Source: Calliopsis andreniformis
Taxonomy: Eukaryota > Arthropoda > Insecta > Hymenoptera > Andrenidae
DNA: 64,000 nucleotides
Reading direction: 5' to 3'
NCBI RefSeq assembly: GCF_051401765.1
Contig: NW_027480423.1
Span: forward strand, 3,162,001-3,226,000
A program made the position numbers and the translations under genes. Each line of letters starts with the position of its first letter. Position 1 is the stretch's first letter. The notes beneath the pieces are model-generated. The model was not told the origin of the DNA, ran no database searches, and saw nothing but the letters and a program-made list of their open reading frames with translations. Shown piece by piece: positions 39,290 to 53,300 of the stretch.

Positions 39290-41468
39290 CAGGGCAACCT
39301 AGGCTTCACTCTAGGGCGTTGCACCACCAGATCGAACAGTTAGGGCCTTAGAAGTCAACGCCAGAAGCATAAAATGCCATAAAGATGCAACAGCTTTTCC
39401 ATCGTATAAAACGAATAATTTCAACCACTGTGAATGTTATGGTCATTTCTACATTCCGAGCAACCTAGGCTTCACTCTAGGGCGTCGACACAACAGATTG
39501 AATAGTTAGGGCCTTAGAAGTCAACGCCCGAAGCATAAAATGCAGTAAAAATACAACAGTGTTTCTATCGTATAAAAGGATTAATTGCAACCAGTTTGAA
39601 TGTGATGGTCATTTCTACGTTCCGGTCAACCTAGGCTTCACTCTACGGCGTTGATCCACCAGATCGAATAGTTAGGGCCTTAGAAGTCAACGCCAGAAGC
39701 ATAAAATACAATAAAGATGCAACAGCTTTTCCATCGTATAAAACGAATAATTTCAACCAGTGTGAATGTTATGGTCATTTCTACATTCCGAGCAACCTAG
39801 GCTTCACTCTAGGGCGTTGAACCAACAGATTGCATAGTTTGTGCCTTAGAAGTCAACGCCAGAAGCATAAAATACAATATAAATACAACAGTTTTTCCAT
39901 CGTATAAAACGAATGATTGCTACCAGTATGGAAGTGATGGTCATTTCTACGTGCCGGGCAACCTAGGCCTCACTCTAGGGTGTTCCTCCACCAGATTGAA
40001 TAGTTAGGGCCTAAGAAATCAACGCCAGAAGCATAAAATACAATTTAAATATAACAGTTTTTCCATCGTATAAAACGAATAATTTCAACCAGTGTGAATG
40101 TTATGGTCATTTTTACATTCCGAGCAACCTAGGCTTCACTCTAGGGCGTTGATACATCAGATAGAATAGTTAGGGTCTTAGAAGTCAACGCCAGAAGCAT
40201 AAAATTCAATAAAGATGCAACAGTTTTTCCATCGTATAACAGGAGTCACTGCAAACAGTGTGAAAGTACTGGTCATTTCTACGTTCCGGGTAGCCTAGGC
40301 TTCACCCTAGGGCGTTGCTAGAACAGATCGAATAGTTAGGGCCTTAGAAGTCAACGGCCGAAGCATAAAATACAAAATAAATAGAACTGTTTTTCCATCG
40401 TATAAAACGACTAATTGCTACCGGTGTGAAAGTTATTTCCATTTCTACGTTCCGGTCAACCTAGGCTTCACCCTAGGGCGTTGTTCCACAAGATTGAATA
40501 GTTGTGGCATAAGAAGTCAACGCCAGAAGCATAAAATACAATATAAGTACAACAGTTTTTCCATCGTATAAAATGAATAATGGCAAACATTGCGAAAGTA
40601 ATGGTCATTTCTACGTTCCGGGCAACCTAGGCTTCACTCTAGGGCGTTGCACCACCAGATCGAATAGTTAGGGCCTTAGAAGTCAACGCCAGAAGCATAA
40701 AATGCCATAAAGATGCAACAGCTTTTCCATCGTATAAAGCGAATAATTTCAACCAGTGTGAATGTTATGGTCATTTCTACATTCCGAGCAACCTAGGCTT
40801 CACTCTAGGGCGTTGACACAACAGATTGAATAGTTAGGGGCTTAGAAGTCAACGCCCGAAGCATAAAATGCAGTAAAAATACAACAGTGTTTCTATCGTA
40901 TAAAAGGATTAATTGCAACCAGTTTGAATGTGATGGTCATTTCTACGTTCCGGTCAACCTAGGCTTCACTCTACGGCGTTGATCCACCAGATCGAATAGT
41001 TAGGGCCTTAGAAGTTAACGCCAGAAGCATAAAATACAATAAAGATGCAACAGCTTTTCCATCGTATAAAACGAATAATTTCAACCAGTGTGAATGTTAT
41101 GGTCATTTCTACATTCCGAGCAACCTAGGCTTCACTCTAGGGCGTTGAACCAACAGATTGCATAGTTTGTGCCTTAGAAGTCAACGCCAGAAGCATAAAA
41201 TACAATATAAATACAACAGTTTTTCCATCGTATAAAACGAATGATTGCTACCAGTATGGAAGTGATGGTCATTTCTACGTGCCGGGCAACCTAGGCCTCA
41301 CTCTAGGGTGTTGCTCCACCAGATTGAATAGTTAGGGCCTAAGAAATCAACGCCAGAAGCATAAAATACAATTTAAATATAACAGGTTTTCCATCGTATA
41401 AAACGAATAATTTCAACCAGTGTGAATGTTATGGTCATTTATACATTCCGAGCAACCTAGGCTTCACC
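39290..41468. repeat. Offset-8-monomer repeat (39290-40140 and 40618-41468)
   Basis: The same set of monomers as in the 12-monomer duplication recurs again 1328 bp on (8 x 166). Positions 39322 and 40650 both begin CACCACCAGATCG, and both runs carry ATGCCATAAAGATGC, TTTGAATGTGATGG and GATTGCATAGTTTGTGCC. The two copies are closer to each other than to 37180-38050. That suggests the 8-monomer step is the younger event. Confidence 0.74.
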
Positions 41469-41494
41469 CTAGGCCGTTGCTCCACCAGATCGAA

Positions 41495-44400
41495 TAGTTA
41501 GGGCCTAAGAAGTCAACGCCAGAAGCATAAAATACAATATAAATACAACAGCTTTGCCATCGTATTAAATGAATAATTGCAAACAGTGTGAAAGTAGTGG
41601 TCATTTCTACGTTCCGGGCAACCTAGGCTTCACTGTATGGCGTTCTTCCACCACATCGGATAGCTACGGCCTCAGAAGTCAACGCCTGAAGTATAAAATA
41701 CAATAAAAATACAACAGTCTTTCCATCCTATAACAGGAATAATTGCAACCCGTGTGAAAGTGATGGTCATTTCTACGTTCCAGGCGACCTTTGCTTCACT
41801 CTAGGGCGTTGCTCCACCAAATCAAACAGTTAGGGCCTTAGAAGTCAACGCCCGAAGCATTAAATACAAAATAAATAGAACAGTTTTTCCATTGTATAAA
41901 ACGAATAATTGCTACCAGTGTAAAAGTCATGGTCATTTCTACGTTCCGGGCAACCTAGGCTTCACCCTAGGCCGTTGTTCCACCAGATCGAACAGTTAGG
42001 GCCTAAGAAGTGAACGCCAGAAGCATAAAATACAATATAAATACAACAGTTTTTTGATCATATAAAACGAATGATAGCAACCAGTGTGAATGTTATGGCC
42101 ATTTCTACGTTCCGGGCAACCTAGGCTGCATTCTAGGGCGTTGCTCCACTAGATCGAATAGTTAGGGCCTTAGAAGTCAACGCCCGAAGCATAAAATACA
42201 AAATAAATAAAACAGTTTTTCCATCGTATACAACGAAAAATTGCAAACAGTGTGAAAGATATGGACATTTCTACGATCCGGGCTACCTAGGCTTCACTCT
42301 ATGGCGTTCTTCCACCACATCGAATAGCAACGGCCTCAGAAGACAACGCCAGAAGCTTAAATACAATATATATATAACAGTTTTTCCATCGTATAAAACG
42401 AATAATTGCTACCAGTGTAAAAGTTATGGTCATTTCTACGTTCCGGGCAACCTAGGCTTCACCCTAGGCCGTTGTTCCACCAGATCGAATAGTTAGGGCC
42501 TAAGAAGTGAACGCCAGAAGCATAAAATACAATATAAATACAACAGTTTTTCCATCATATGAAACGAATGATAGCAACCAGTGTGAAAGTTATGGCTATT
42601 TCTACGTTCCGGGCAACCTAGGCTTCACTCTAGGGCGATTCTCCACCAGACCGAATAGTTAGGTCCTTAGAAGACAACGACAGAAGCATAAAATACGATA
42701 TAAATACAACAGCTTTTCCATCGTATAAAAGGAATAATTGCAAACAGTGTGAAAGTAATGATCATTTCGGCGTTTCGGGCATCCTAGACTTAACTCTGAG
42801 GCGTTGCTCCACCTGATCGAATAGTTGGGGCCTAAGAAGTCAACGCCAGAAGCATAAAATACAATATAAATACAACAGCTTTGCCATCGTATAAAATGAA
42901 TAATTGCAAACAGTGTGAAAGATATGGATATTTCTACGTTCCGGGCAACCTAGGGTTCACTGTATGGCGTTCTTCCACCACATCGAATAGCTACGGCCTC
43001 AGAAGTCAACGCCTGACGTATAAAATACGATATAAATACAACAGCTTATCCATCGTATAAAACGAATAATTGTAACCAGTGTGAAAGTTATGGTCATTTC
43101 TACATTTCGAGCAATCTTCGCTTTACCCTAGGGCGTTGTTCCACCAGATAGAATAGTTAGGGCCTAAGAAGTCAACGCCAGAAGCATAAAATACGATATA
43201 AATACAACAGCCTTTCCATCGTATAAAACGAATAATTGCAACCAGTGTGAAAGTTATGGTCATTTCTACATTTCGAGCAACATAGGCTTCACTCTAGGGC
43301 GTTGCTCCACCTGATCGAATAGTTAGGGCCTTAGAAGCCAACGCCAGAAGCTTAAAATACAAAATAAATCGAACGGTTTTTCCATTGTATAAAACGAATA
43401 ATTGCTGCCAGTGTAAAAGCTATGGTCATTTATACGTTCCGGACAACCTAGGCTTCACCCTAGGGCGTTGTTCCACCAGATGGAATAGTTAGGGCCTAAG
43501 AAGTCAACGCCAGAAGCATGAAATGCGATATAAATACAACAGCTTTTCCATCATATAAAACAAATAATTGCAACCAGTATGAAAGTCATGGTCATTTCTA
43601 CTTTCCGGGCAACCTAGGCTTCACCCTACGGCGTTGCTCCAACAGATTGATTAGTTAGGGCCCTAGAAGTCAACGCCCGAGGCGTTAAATACAAAATAAA
43701 TAGAACAGTTTTTCCATAGTATAAAACGAATAATTGCTACCAGTGTAAAAGTTATGGTTATTTCTACGTTCCGGGCAACCTAGGCTTCACCCTAGGGCGT
43801 TGCTCCAACAGATTGAATAGCTATGGCCTTAGAAGTCAATGCCCGAACCATAAAATGCAAAAAAAATACAACAGTGTTTCCATCATATAACAGGATTAAT
43901 TGCAACCAGTTTGAAAGGGATGGTCATTTCTACGTTACGGGCAACCTAGGCTTCGCTCTAGGGCGTTGCTCCACTAGATCGAATTGTTAGTACCTTAGAA
44001 GTCAACACCAGAAGCATAAAATACAATATAAATACAACAGTTTTTCCATCGTATAAAACGAATAATTGCAACCAGTATGAAACTTATGGACATTTCTACT
44101 TTCCGAGCAACCTAGGCTTCACCTTAGGGCGTTGCTCCAACAGATTGAATAGTTAGGGTCCTTAGAAGTCAACGCCCGAACCATAAAATGCAAAAAAAAT
44201 ACAACAGTGTTTCCATCATGTAACAGGATTAATTGCAACCAGTTTGAAAGTGATGGCCAATTCTACGTTCCGGGCAACCGAGGCTTCACTCTAGGGCGTT
44301 GTTCCACCAGATCGAATAGTAAGGGCCTAAGAAGTCAACGCCAGAAGCATAAAACACAATATAAATATAACAGTTTTTCCATCGTATAAAACGAATAAGA

Positions 44401-45146
44401 GCAACCAGTGTGAAAGTTATGGTCATTTCTACGTTCCGGGCAACCTAGGTTTCACTCTAGGGCGCTGCTCCAGCAGATCAAACAGTCAGGGCCTAAGAAG
44501 CCAACGCCCGAAGCATTAAATACAATGTAAATATAACAGTTTTTCCGTCGTATAGAACGAATAATAGCAACCAGTGTGAAAGTTATGGTCATTTCTACGT
44601 TCCGGGCAACGTAGGCTTCACTCTAGGGCGTTGCTCCACCAGATCAAACAGTTAGGGCCTTAGAAGTCAACGCCCGAAGCATAAAATACAAAATAAATAC
44701 AACAGTTTTTCCATTGTATAAAACGAATAATTGCTACCAGTGTAAAAGTTATGGTCATTTCTACGTTCCGGGCAACCTAGGCTTCACCCTAGGGCGTTGT
44801 TCCACCAGATCGAATAGTCAGGGCCTAAGAAGTGAACGCCAGAAGCATAAAATACAGTATAAATACAACAGTTTTTCCATCGTATAAAAGGATTAATTGC
44901 AACCAGTTTGAAAGTGATGGTCATTTCTACGTTCCGGGCAACCTAGGCTTCACTCTAGGGCGTTACACCACCAGATCGAATAGTTAGGGCCTTAGAAGTC
45001 AACGCCAGAAGCATAAAATGCCATAAAGATGCAACAGCTTTTCCATCGTATAAAGCGAATAATTTCAACCAGTGTGAATGTTATGGTCATTTCTACATTC
45101 CGAGCAACCTAGGCTTCACTCTAGGGCGTTGCTCCACCAGATCGAA
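41495..45146. repeat. Block D, copy 1 (22 monomers, 3652 bp)
   Basis: Begins with GCTTTGCCATCGTATTAAAT. Its first part (41495-42121) recurs at 45147-45773, offset 3652 bp (22 x 166). After that, 42618-43560 matches 45773-46715 at offset 3155, so copy 2 lacks about three monomers (42122-42617). Then 43573-44518 matches 47060-48005 at offset 3487, so copy 2 has gained about two monomers. Landmarks include GGCGATTCTCCACCAGACCG, TTTCGGCGTTTCGGGCATCC and CTTAACTCTGAGGCGTTG. Its end (44935-45120) resembles region C at 40619-40804. Confidence 0.76.
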
Positions 45147-47636
45147 TAGTTAGGGCCTAAGAAGTCAACGCCAGAAGCATAAAATACAATATAAATACAA
45201 CAGCTTTGCCATCGTATTAAATGAATAATTGCAAACAGTGTGAAAGTAGTGGTCATTTCTACGTTCCGGGCAACCTAGGCTTCACTGTATGGCGTTCTTC
45301 CACCACATCGGATAGCTACGGCCTCAGAAGTCAACGCCTGAAGTATAAAATACAATAAAAATACAACAGTCTTTCCATCCTATAACAGGAATAATTGCAA
45401 CCCGTGTGAAAGTGATGGTCATTTCTACGTTCCAGGCAACCTTTGCTTCACTCTAGGGCGTTGCTCCACCAAATCAAACAGTTAGGGCCTTAGAAGTCAG
45501 CGCCCGAAGCATTAAATACAAAATAAATAGAACAGTTTTTCCATTGTATAAAACGAATAATTGCTACCAGTGTAAAAGTCATGGTCATTTCTACGTTCCG
45601 GGCAACCTAGGCTTCACCCTAGGCCGTTGTTCCACCAGATCGAACAGTTAGGGCCTAAGAAGTGAACGCCAGAAGCATAAAATACAATATAAATACAACA
45701 GTTTTTCCATCATATGAAACGAATGATAGCAACCAGTGTGAATGTTATGGCCATTTCTACGTTCCGGGCAACCTAGGCTTCACTCTAGGGCGATTCTCCA
45801 CCAGACCGAATAGTTAGGTCCTTAGAAGACAACGACAGAAGCATAAAATACGATATAAATACAACAGCTTTTCCATCGTATAAAAGGAATAATTGCAAAC
45901 AGTGTGAAAGTAATGATCATTTCGGCGTTTCGGGCATCCTAGACTTAACTCTGAGGCGTTGCTCCACCTGATCGAATAGTTGGGGCCTAAGAAGTCAACG
46001 CCAGAAGCATAAAATACAATATAAATACAACAGCTTTGCCATCGTATAAAATGAATAATTGCAAACAGTGTGGAAGATATGGATATTTCTACGTTCCGGG
46101 CAACCTAGGGTTCACTGTATGGCGTTCTTCCACCACATCGAATAGCTACGGCCTCAGAAGTCAACGCCTGACGTATAAAATACGATATAAATACAACAGC
46201 TTATCCATCGTATAAAACGAATAATTGTAACCAGTGTGAAAGTTATGGTCATTTCTACATTTCGAGCAATCTTGGCTTTACCCTAGGGCGTTGTTCCACC
46301 AGATAGAATAGTTAGGGCCTAAGAAGTCAACGCCAGAAGCATAAAATACGATATAAATACAACAGCCTTTCCATCGTATAAAACGAATAATTGCAACCAG
46401 TGTGAAAGTTATGGTCATTTCTACATTTCGAGCAACATAGGCTTCACTCTAGGGCGTTGCTCCACCTGATCGAATAGTTAGGGCCTTAGAAGTCAACGCC
46501 AGAAGCTTAAAATACAAAATAAATCGAACGGTTTTTCCATTGTATAAAACGAATAATTGCTGCCAGTGTAAAAGCTATGGTCATTTATACGTTCCGGACA
46601 ACCTAGGCGTCACCCTAGGGCGTTGTTCCACCAGATGGAATAGTTAGGGCCTAAGAAGTCAACGCCAGAAGCATAAAATCCGATATAAATACAACAGCTT
46701 TTCCATCATATAAAACAAATAATTGCAACCAGTGTGAAAGTTATGGTCATTTCTACGTTCCGTGCAACCTAGGCTTCACTCTAGGGCGTTGCTCCACCAG
46801 ATCAAACAGTTAGGGCCTTAGAAGTCAGCGCCCGAACCATAAAATGCAAAAAAAATACAACAGTGTATCCACCATATAACAGGAATAATTGCAACCAGTT
46901 TGAAAGTGATGGCCAATTCTACGTTCCGGGCAACCTAGGCTTCGCTCTAAGGCGTTGCTCCACCAGATCGCATAGATAGTGCCTTAGAAGTCAACGCCAG
47001 AAGCATAAAATACAATATAAATACAACAGTTTTTCCACCATGTAAAAAGAATAATTGCAACCAGTATGAAAGTCATGGTCATTTCTACTTTCCGGGCAAC
47101 CTAGGCTTCACCCTACGGCGTTGCTCCAACAGATTGAATAGTTAGGGCCTTAGAAGTCAACGCCCGAGGCGTTAAATACAAAATAAATAGAACAGTTTTT
47201 CCATAGTATAAAACGAATAATTGCTACCAGTGTAAAAGTTATGGTTATTTCTACGTTCCGGGCAACCTAGGCTTCAGCCTAGGGCGTTGCTCCAACAGAT
47301 TGAATAGTTATGGCCTTAGAAGTCAATGCCCGAACCATAAAATGCAAAAAAAATACAACAGTGTTTCCATCATATAACAGGATTAATTGCAACCAGTTTG
47401 AAAGGGATGGTCATTTCTACGTTACGGGCAACCTAGGCTTCGCTCTAGGGCGTTGCTCCACTAGATCGAATTGTTAGTACCTTAGAAGTCAACACCAGAA
47501 GCATAAAATACAATATAAATACAACAGTTTTTCCATCGTATAAAACGAATAATTGCAACCAGTATGAAACTTATGGACATTTCTACTTTCCGAGCAACCT
47601 AGGCTTCACCTTAGGGCGTTGCTCCAACAGATTGAA
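45147..47636. repeat. Block D, copy 2 (15 monomers before the 7-monomer repeat)
   Basis: Follows block D copy 1 with whole-monomer gains and losses only. The monomer phase is kept across each breakpoint. The inserted piece (about 46728-47060) holds monomers with CGTTCCGTGCAACCTAGG and GTGTATCCACCATATAACAG, which also occur near 50400-50530. This suggests it came from a neighbouring position in the array. Substitutions against copy 1 are few in the shared parts. Confidence 0.74.
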
Positions 47637-48799
47637 TAGTTAGGGTCCTTAGAAGTCAACGCCCGAACCATAAAATGCAAAAAAAATACAACAGTGTTTC
47701 CATCATGTAACAGGATTAATTGCAACCAGTTTGAAAGTGATGGCCAATTCTACGTTCCGGGCAACCGAGGCTTCACTCTAGGGCGTTGTTCCACCAGATC
47801 GAATAGTAAGGGCCTAAGAAGTCAACGCCAGAAGCATAAAACACAATATAAATATAACAGTTTTTCCATCGTATAAAACGAATAAGAGCAACCAGTGTGA
47901 AAGTTATGGTCATTTCTACGTTCCGGGCAACCTAGGTTTCACTCTAAGGCGCTGCTCCAGCAGATCAAACAGTCAGGGCCTAAGAAGCCAACGCCCGAAG
48001 CATTAAATACAAAATAAATAGAACAGTTTTTCCATAGTATAAAACGAATAATTGCTACCAGTGTAAAAGTTATGCTTATTTCTACGTTCCGGGCAACCTA
48101 GGCTTCACCCTAGGCCGTTGTTCCACCAGATTGAATAGTTAGAGCCTTAGAAGTCAATGCCCGAAGCATAAAATGCAATAAAAATACGACAGTTTTTCCA
48201 TCATATAACAGGAATAATTGCAACCAGTTTGAAAGTGATGGTCATTTCTACGTTCCGGGCAACATAGGCTTCACTCTAGGGCGTTGCTCCACTAGATCGA
48301 ATAGTTAGTACCTTAGAAGTCAACGCCAGATGTATAAAATACAATATAAATACAACAGTTTTTCCATCGTATAAAACGAATAATTGCAACCAGTATGAAA
48401 CTTATGGTCATTTCTACTAACCGAGCAACCTGGGCTTCACCCTAGGGCGTTGCTCCAACGTATTGAATAGTTAGGGCCTTAGAAGTCAACGCCCGAACCA
48501 TAAAATGCAAAAAAAATACAGCATTGTTTCCATCATATAACAGGTATATTTGCAACCAGTTTGAAATTGATGGCCAATTCTACGTTCCGGGCAACCTAGG
48601 CATCACTCTATTGCGTTGCTCCACCAGATCGAATAGTTAGTGCCTTAGAAGTCAACGCCAGAAGCATAAAATACAATATAAATACAACAGTTTTTCCATC
48701 GTATAATACGAATAAATGCAACCAGTATGAAATTTATGGTCATTTCTACTTTCCGAGCAACCTAGGCTTCACCCGAGGGCGTTGCTCCAACGGATTGAA
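47637..48799. repeat. 7-monomer tandem repeat, copy 1
   Basis: A seven-monomer run starting at the monomer with CCCGAACCATAAAATGCAAA. It includes CATTAAATACAAAATAAATA with CCATAGTATAAAACG, and CGCCAGATGTATAAAATACA. The following seven monomers repeat it at 1162-1163 bp. The 1-base excess in this copy is the extra T in TAGGGTCCTTAG near 47643, also seen at 44157. Copies differ by scattered substitutions. Confidence 0.8.
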
Positions 48800-49961
48800 T
48801 AGTTAGGGCCTTAGAAGTCAACGCCCGAACCTTAAAATGCAAAAAAAATACAACAGTGTTTCCATCATATATCAGGAATAATTGCAACCACTTTGAATGT
48901 GATGGCCAATTCTACGTTCCAGGCAACCTAGGCTTCACTCTAGGGCGTTGTTCCACCAGATCGAATAGTAAGGGCCTAAGAAGTCAACGCCAGAAGCATA
49001 AAATACAATATAAATATAACAGTTTTTCCACCGTATAAAACGAATAATAGCAACCAGTGTGAAAGTTATGGTCATTTCTACGTTCCGGGCAACCTAGGTT
49101 TCACTCTAGGGCGTTGCTCCACCAGATCAAACAGTTAGGGCCTTAGAAGCCAACGCCCGAAGCATTAAATACAAAATAAATAGAACAGTTTTTCCATAGT
49201 ATAAAACGAATAATTGCTACCAGTGTAAAAGTTATGGTTATTTCTACGTTCCGGGCAACCTAGGCTTCACCCTAGGCCGTTGTTCCACCAGATTGAATAG
49301 TTAGGGCCTCAGAAGTCAATGCCCGAAGCATAAAATGCAATAAAAATACAACAGTTTTTCCATCAAATAACAGGAATAATTGCAACCAGTTTGAAAGTGA
49401 TGGTCATTTCTACGTTCCGGGCAACATAGGCTTCACCCTAGGGCGTTGCTCCACTAGATCGAAGAGTTAGTACCTTAGAAGTCAACGCCAGATGTATAAA
49501 ATACAATATAAATACAACAGTTTTTCCATCGTATAAAACGAATAATTGCAACCAGTATGAAACCTATGGTCATTTCTACTTACCGAGCAACCTGCGCTTC
49601 ACCCTAGGTCGTTGCTCCAACGGATTGAATAGTTAGGGCCTTAGAAGTCAACGCCCGAACCATAAAATGCAAAAAAAATACAGCAGTGTTTACATCATAT
49701 AACAGGTATAATTGCGACCAGTTTGAAATTGATGGCCAATTCTACGTTCCGGGCAACCTAGGCATCACTCTATTGCGTTGCTCCACCAGATCGAATAGTT
49801 AGTGCCTTAGAAGTCAACGCCAGAAGCATAAAATACAATATAAATACAACAGTTTTTCCATCGTATAATACGAATAAATGCAACCAGTATGAAACTTATG
49901 GTCATTTCTACTTTCCGAGCAACCTAGGCTTCACCCTAGTGCGTTGCTCCAACGGATTGAA
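48800..49961. repeat. 7-monomer tandem repeat, copy 2 (1162 bp)
   Basis: Direct repeat of 47637-48799. Matching landmarks sit at 48001/49163 and 48324/49486, both 1162 bp apart (7 x 166). At 49962 the array switches to the block D monomer ACGATATAAATACAACAGCC with CTTTCCATCG, as at 43158 and 46313, so the repeat does not continue a third time. Confidence 0.8.
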
Positions 49962-50335
49962 TAGTTAGGGCCTAAGAAGTCAACGCCAGAAGCATAAAAT
50001 ACGATATAAATACAACAGCCTTTCCATCGTATAAAACGAATAATTGCAACCAGTGTGAAAGTTATGGTCATTTCTACATTTCGAGCAACATAGGCTTCAC
50101 TCTAGGGCGTTGCTCCACCTGATCGAATAGTTAGGGCCTTAGAAGTCAACGCCAGAAGCTTAAAATACAAAATAAATCGAACGGTTTTTCCATTGTATAA
50201 AACGAATAATTGCTGCCAGTGTAAAAGCTATGGTCATTTATACGTTCCGGACAACCTAGGCTTCACCCTAGGGCGTTGTTCCACCAGATGGAATAGTTAG
50301 GGCCTAAGAAGTCAACGCCAGAAGCATAAAATGCG
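49962..50335. repeat. Short block D fragment before the 5810 bp duplication
   Basis: Just over two monomers matching 43158-43530 and 46313-46690. They carry ACATTTCGAGCAACATAGGC, AAATCGAACGGTTTTTCCAT and TTATACGTTCCGGACAACC. The offset to the second of these is 3653 bp (22 x 166 plus 1). It leads without a break into the large duplication. Confidence 0.75.
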
Positions 50336-53300
50336 ATATAAATACAACAGCTTTTCCATCATATAAAACAAATAATTGCAACCAGTGTGAAAGTTATGGT
50401 CATTTCTACATTCCGTGCAACCTAGGCTTCACTCTAGGGCGTTGCTCCACTAGATCAAAAAGTTAGGGCCTTAGAAGTCAGCGCCCGAACCATAAAATGC
50501 AAAAAAAATACAACAGTGTATCCATCATATAACAGGAATAATTGCAACCAGTTTGAAAGTGATGGCCAATTCTACGTTACGGGCAACCTAGGCTTCACTC
50601 TAGGGCGTTGCTCCACCAGATGGAATAGTTAGTGCCTTAGAAGTCAACGCCAGAAGCATAAAATACAATATAAATACAACAGTTTTTCCATTGTATAAAA
50701 CGAATAATTGCAACCAGTTTGAAGGTGATGGCCAATTCTACCTTCCGGACAACCTAGGTTTCACTCTAGGGCGTTGCTCCACCAGATCGAATAGTTAGTG
50801 CCTTAGAAGTCATCGCCCGAAGCATAAAACACAATATAAGTACAACAGTTTTTCCATCGTATAAAATGAATAATTGCAAACATTGCGAAAGTAATGGTCA
50901 TTCCACGTTCCGGGCAACCTAGGCGTCACTCTAGGGCGTTGCTCCACCAGAGCAAGCAGCTAGGGCCTTAGAAGTCAACGCCCGAAGCATAAAATACAAT
51001 ATAAATATAACAGTTTTTCCATCGTATAGAACGAATAATAGCACCCAGTGTGAAAGTTATTGTCATTTCTACTTTCCACGCAACCTAGACTTCACCCTAG
51101 GGCGTTGCTCTAACAGATTGAATAGTTAGGACCTTAGAAGTCAATGCCCGAAGCATAAAATGCAATATAAGTACAACAGTTTTTCCATCGTATAAAATGA
51201 ATAATTGCAACCAGTATGAAACTTATGGTCATTTCTACTTTCCGAGCAACCTAGGCTTCACCCTAGGGCGTAGCTCCACCAGATCGAATAGTGACGGCCT
51301 AAGAAGTCAATGCCAGAAGAATAAAATACGATATAAATACAACAGCTTTTCCATCTTATAAATCGAATAATTGCAACCAGTATGAAAGTTAACGTCATTC
51401 CTACTTTCCGGGCAACCTAGACTTCACCCTAGGGCGTTGCTCTAACAGATTGAATAGTTAGGACCTTATAAGTCAATGCCCGAAGCATAAAATGCAATAA
51501 AAATACAACAGTTTTTCCATCATATAACAGGAATAATTGCAACCAGTTTGAAAGGGATGGTCATTTCTACGTTCCCGGCAATCTAGGCTTCACTCTAGGG
51601 CGTTGCTCCAACAGATCGAATAGTTAGGGCCTTAGAAGTCAACGCCCGAAGCTTAAAATGCAATAAAAATACAACACAGTTTACATCATATAACAGGAAT
51701 AATTGCAAACAGTTTGAAAGTGATAGCCAATTCTACGTTCCGCGCTACCTAGGCTTCACTCCAGGGCGTTGCTCCACCAGATCGAATAGTTACGGCCTAA
51801 CAAGTCAACGCCAGAAGCATAAAATACGATATAAATACAACAGCTTTTCCATCGTATAAAACGAACAATTGCAACCAGTGTGAAAGTAATGGTCATTACT
51901 ACGTTCCGGGAAACCTAGGCTTCACCCCAGGTCGTTGTTCCACCAGATCGAATAGTTAGCGCCTAAGAAGTGAACGCCAGCAGCATAAAATACAATATAA
52001 ATACAACAGTTCTTCCATCATATAAAACGAATAATTGCAACCAGTATGAAAGTTATGGTCATTTCTACGTTCCGGGCAACCCAGGCTTCACTCTATGGCG
52101 TTCTTCCACCACATCGAATAGCTACGGCCTCAGAAGTCAACGCCTGAAGCATAAAATAAAATAAAAGTACAACAGTCTTTCCATCCTAGAACAGGAATAA
52201 TTGCAACCAGTTTGAAAGTGATGGTCATTTCTACGTTCCGGGCAACCTAGGCTTCACTCTAGGGCGTTGCTCCACCAGATCGAATAGTTAGTGCCTTAGA
52301 GGTCAACGCCAGATTCATAAAATACAACATAAACGCAACAGTTTTTCCATCGCATCAAACGAATAATTGCTACCTGTATGGAAGTGATGGACATTTCTAC
52401 GTTCCGGGCAACCTAGGCCCCACTCTAGGGCGTTGTTCCACCAGATTGAATAGTTAGGGCCTAAGAAATCAACGCCAGAAGCATAAAATTCAATATGAAT
52501 ATAACAGTTTTTCCATCGTATAAAACGAATAATTTCAACCAGTGTGAATGTTATGGTCATTTCTACATCCCGAGCTACCTAGGCTTCACTCTAGGGCGTT
52601 GATCCACCAGATAGAATAGTTAGGGCCTTAGAAGTCAGCGCCAGAAGCATAAAATTCAATAAAGATGCAACAGTTTTTCAATCGTATAGCAGGAATAACT
52701 GCAAACAGTGTGAAAGTACTGGTCATTTCTACGTTCCGGGTAACCTAGGCTTCACTCTAGGGCGTTGTTCCACCAGATCGAACAGTTAGGGCCTAAGAAG
52801 GCAACGCCAGAAGCATAAAATACACTATAAATATAACACTTTTTCCATCGTATAAAACGAATAATAGCAACCAGTGTGAAAGTTATGGTCATTTCTACGT
52901 TCCGGGCAACCTAGGCTTCACCCCAGGTCGTTGTTCCACCAGAACGAATAGTTAGGCCCTAAGATGTGAACGCCAGCTGCATAAAATACAATATAAATAC
53001 AACAGTTCTTCCATCATATAAAACGAATAATTGCTACCAGTATGAAAGTTATGGTCATTTCTACGTTCCGGGCAACCTAGGCTTCAGTCTATGGCGTTTT
53101 TCCACCACATCGAATAGCTACGGCCTCAGAAGTCAACGCCTGAAGCATAAAATACAATAAAAATACAACAGTCTTTCCATCCTATAACAGGAATAATTGC
53201 AACCCGTGTGAAAGTGATGGTCATTTCTACGTTCCGGGCAACCTAGTCTTCACTCTAGGGCGTTGCTCCACCAGATCGAATAGTTAGTGCCTTAGAAGTC

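Larger units (their letters stand above)
32266..41494. repeat. Region C: heterogeneous satellite with overlapping multi-monomer duplications
   Basis: About 56 monomers of different composition from S and B. They are often marked by GAATAATTTCAACCAGTGTG with TGTTATGGTCATTTCTACAT, by ATTGCTACCGGTGTGAAAG, or by TACCAGTATGGAAGTGATG. Small indels are commoner here, near 33145, 33607, 36617 and 38777. Duplicated stretches occur at several offsets and are listed separately. No single higher-order period spans the region. No gene or unique sequence is present. Confidence 0.8.
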
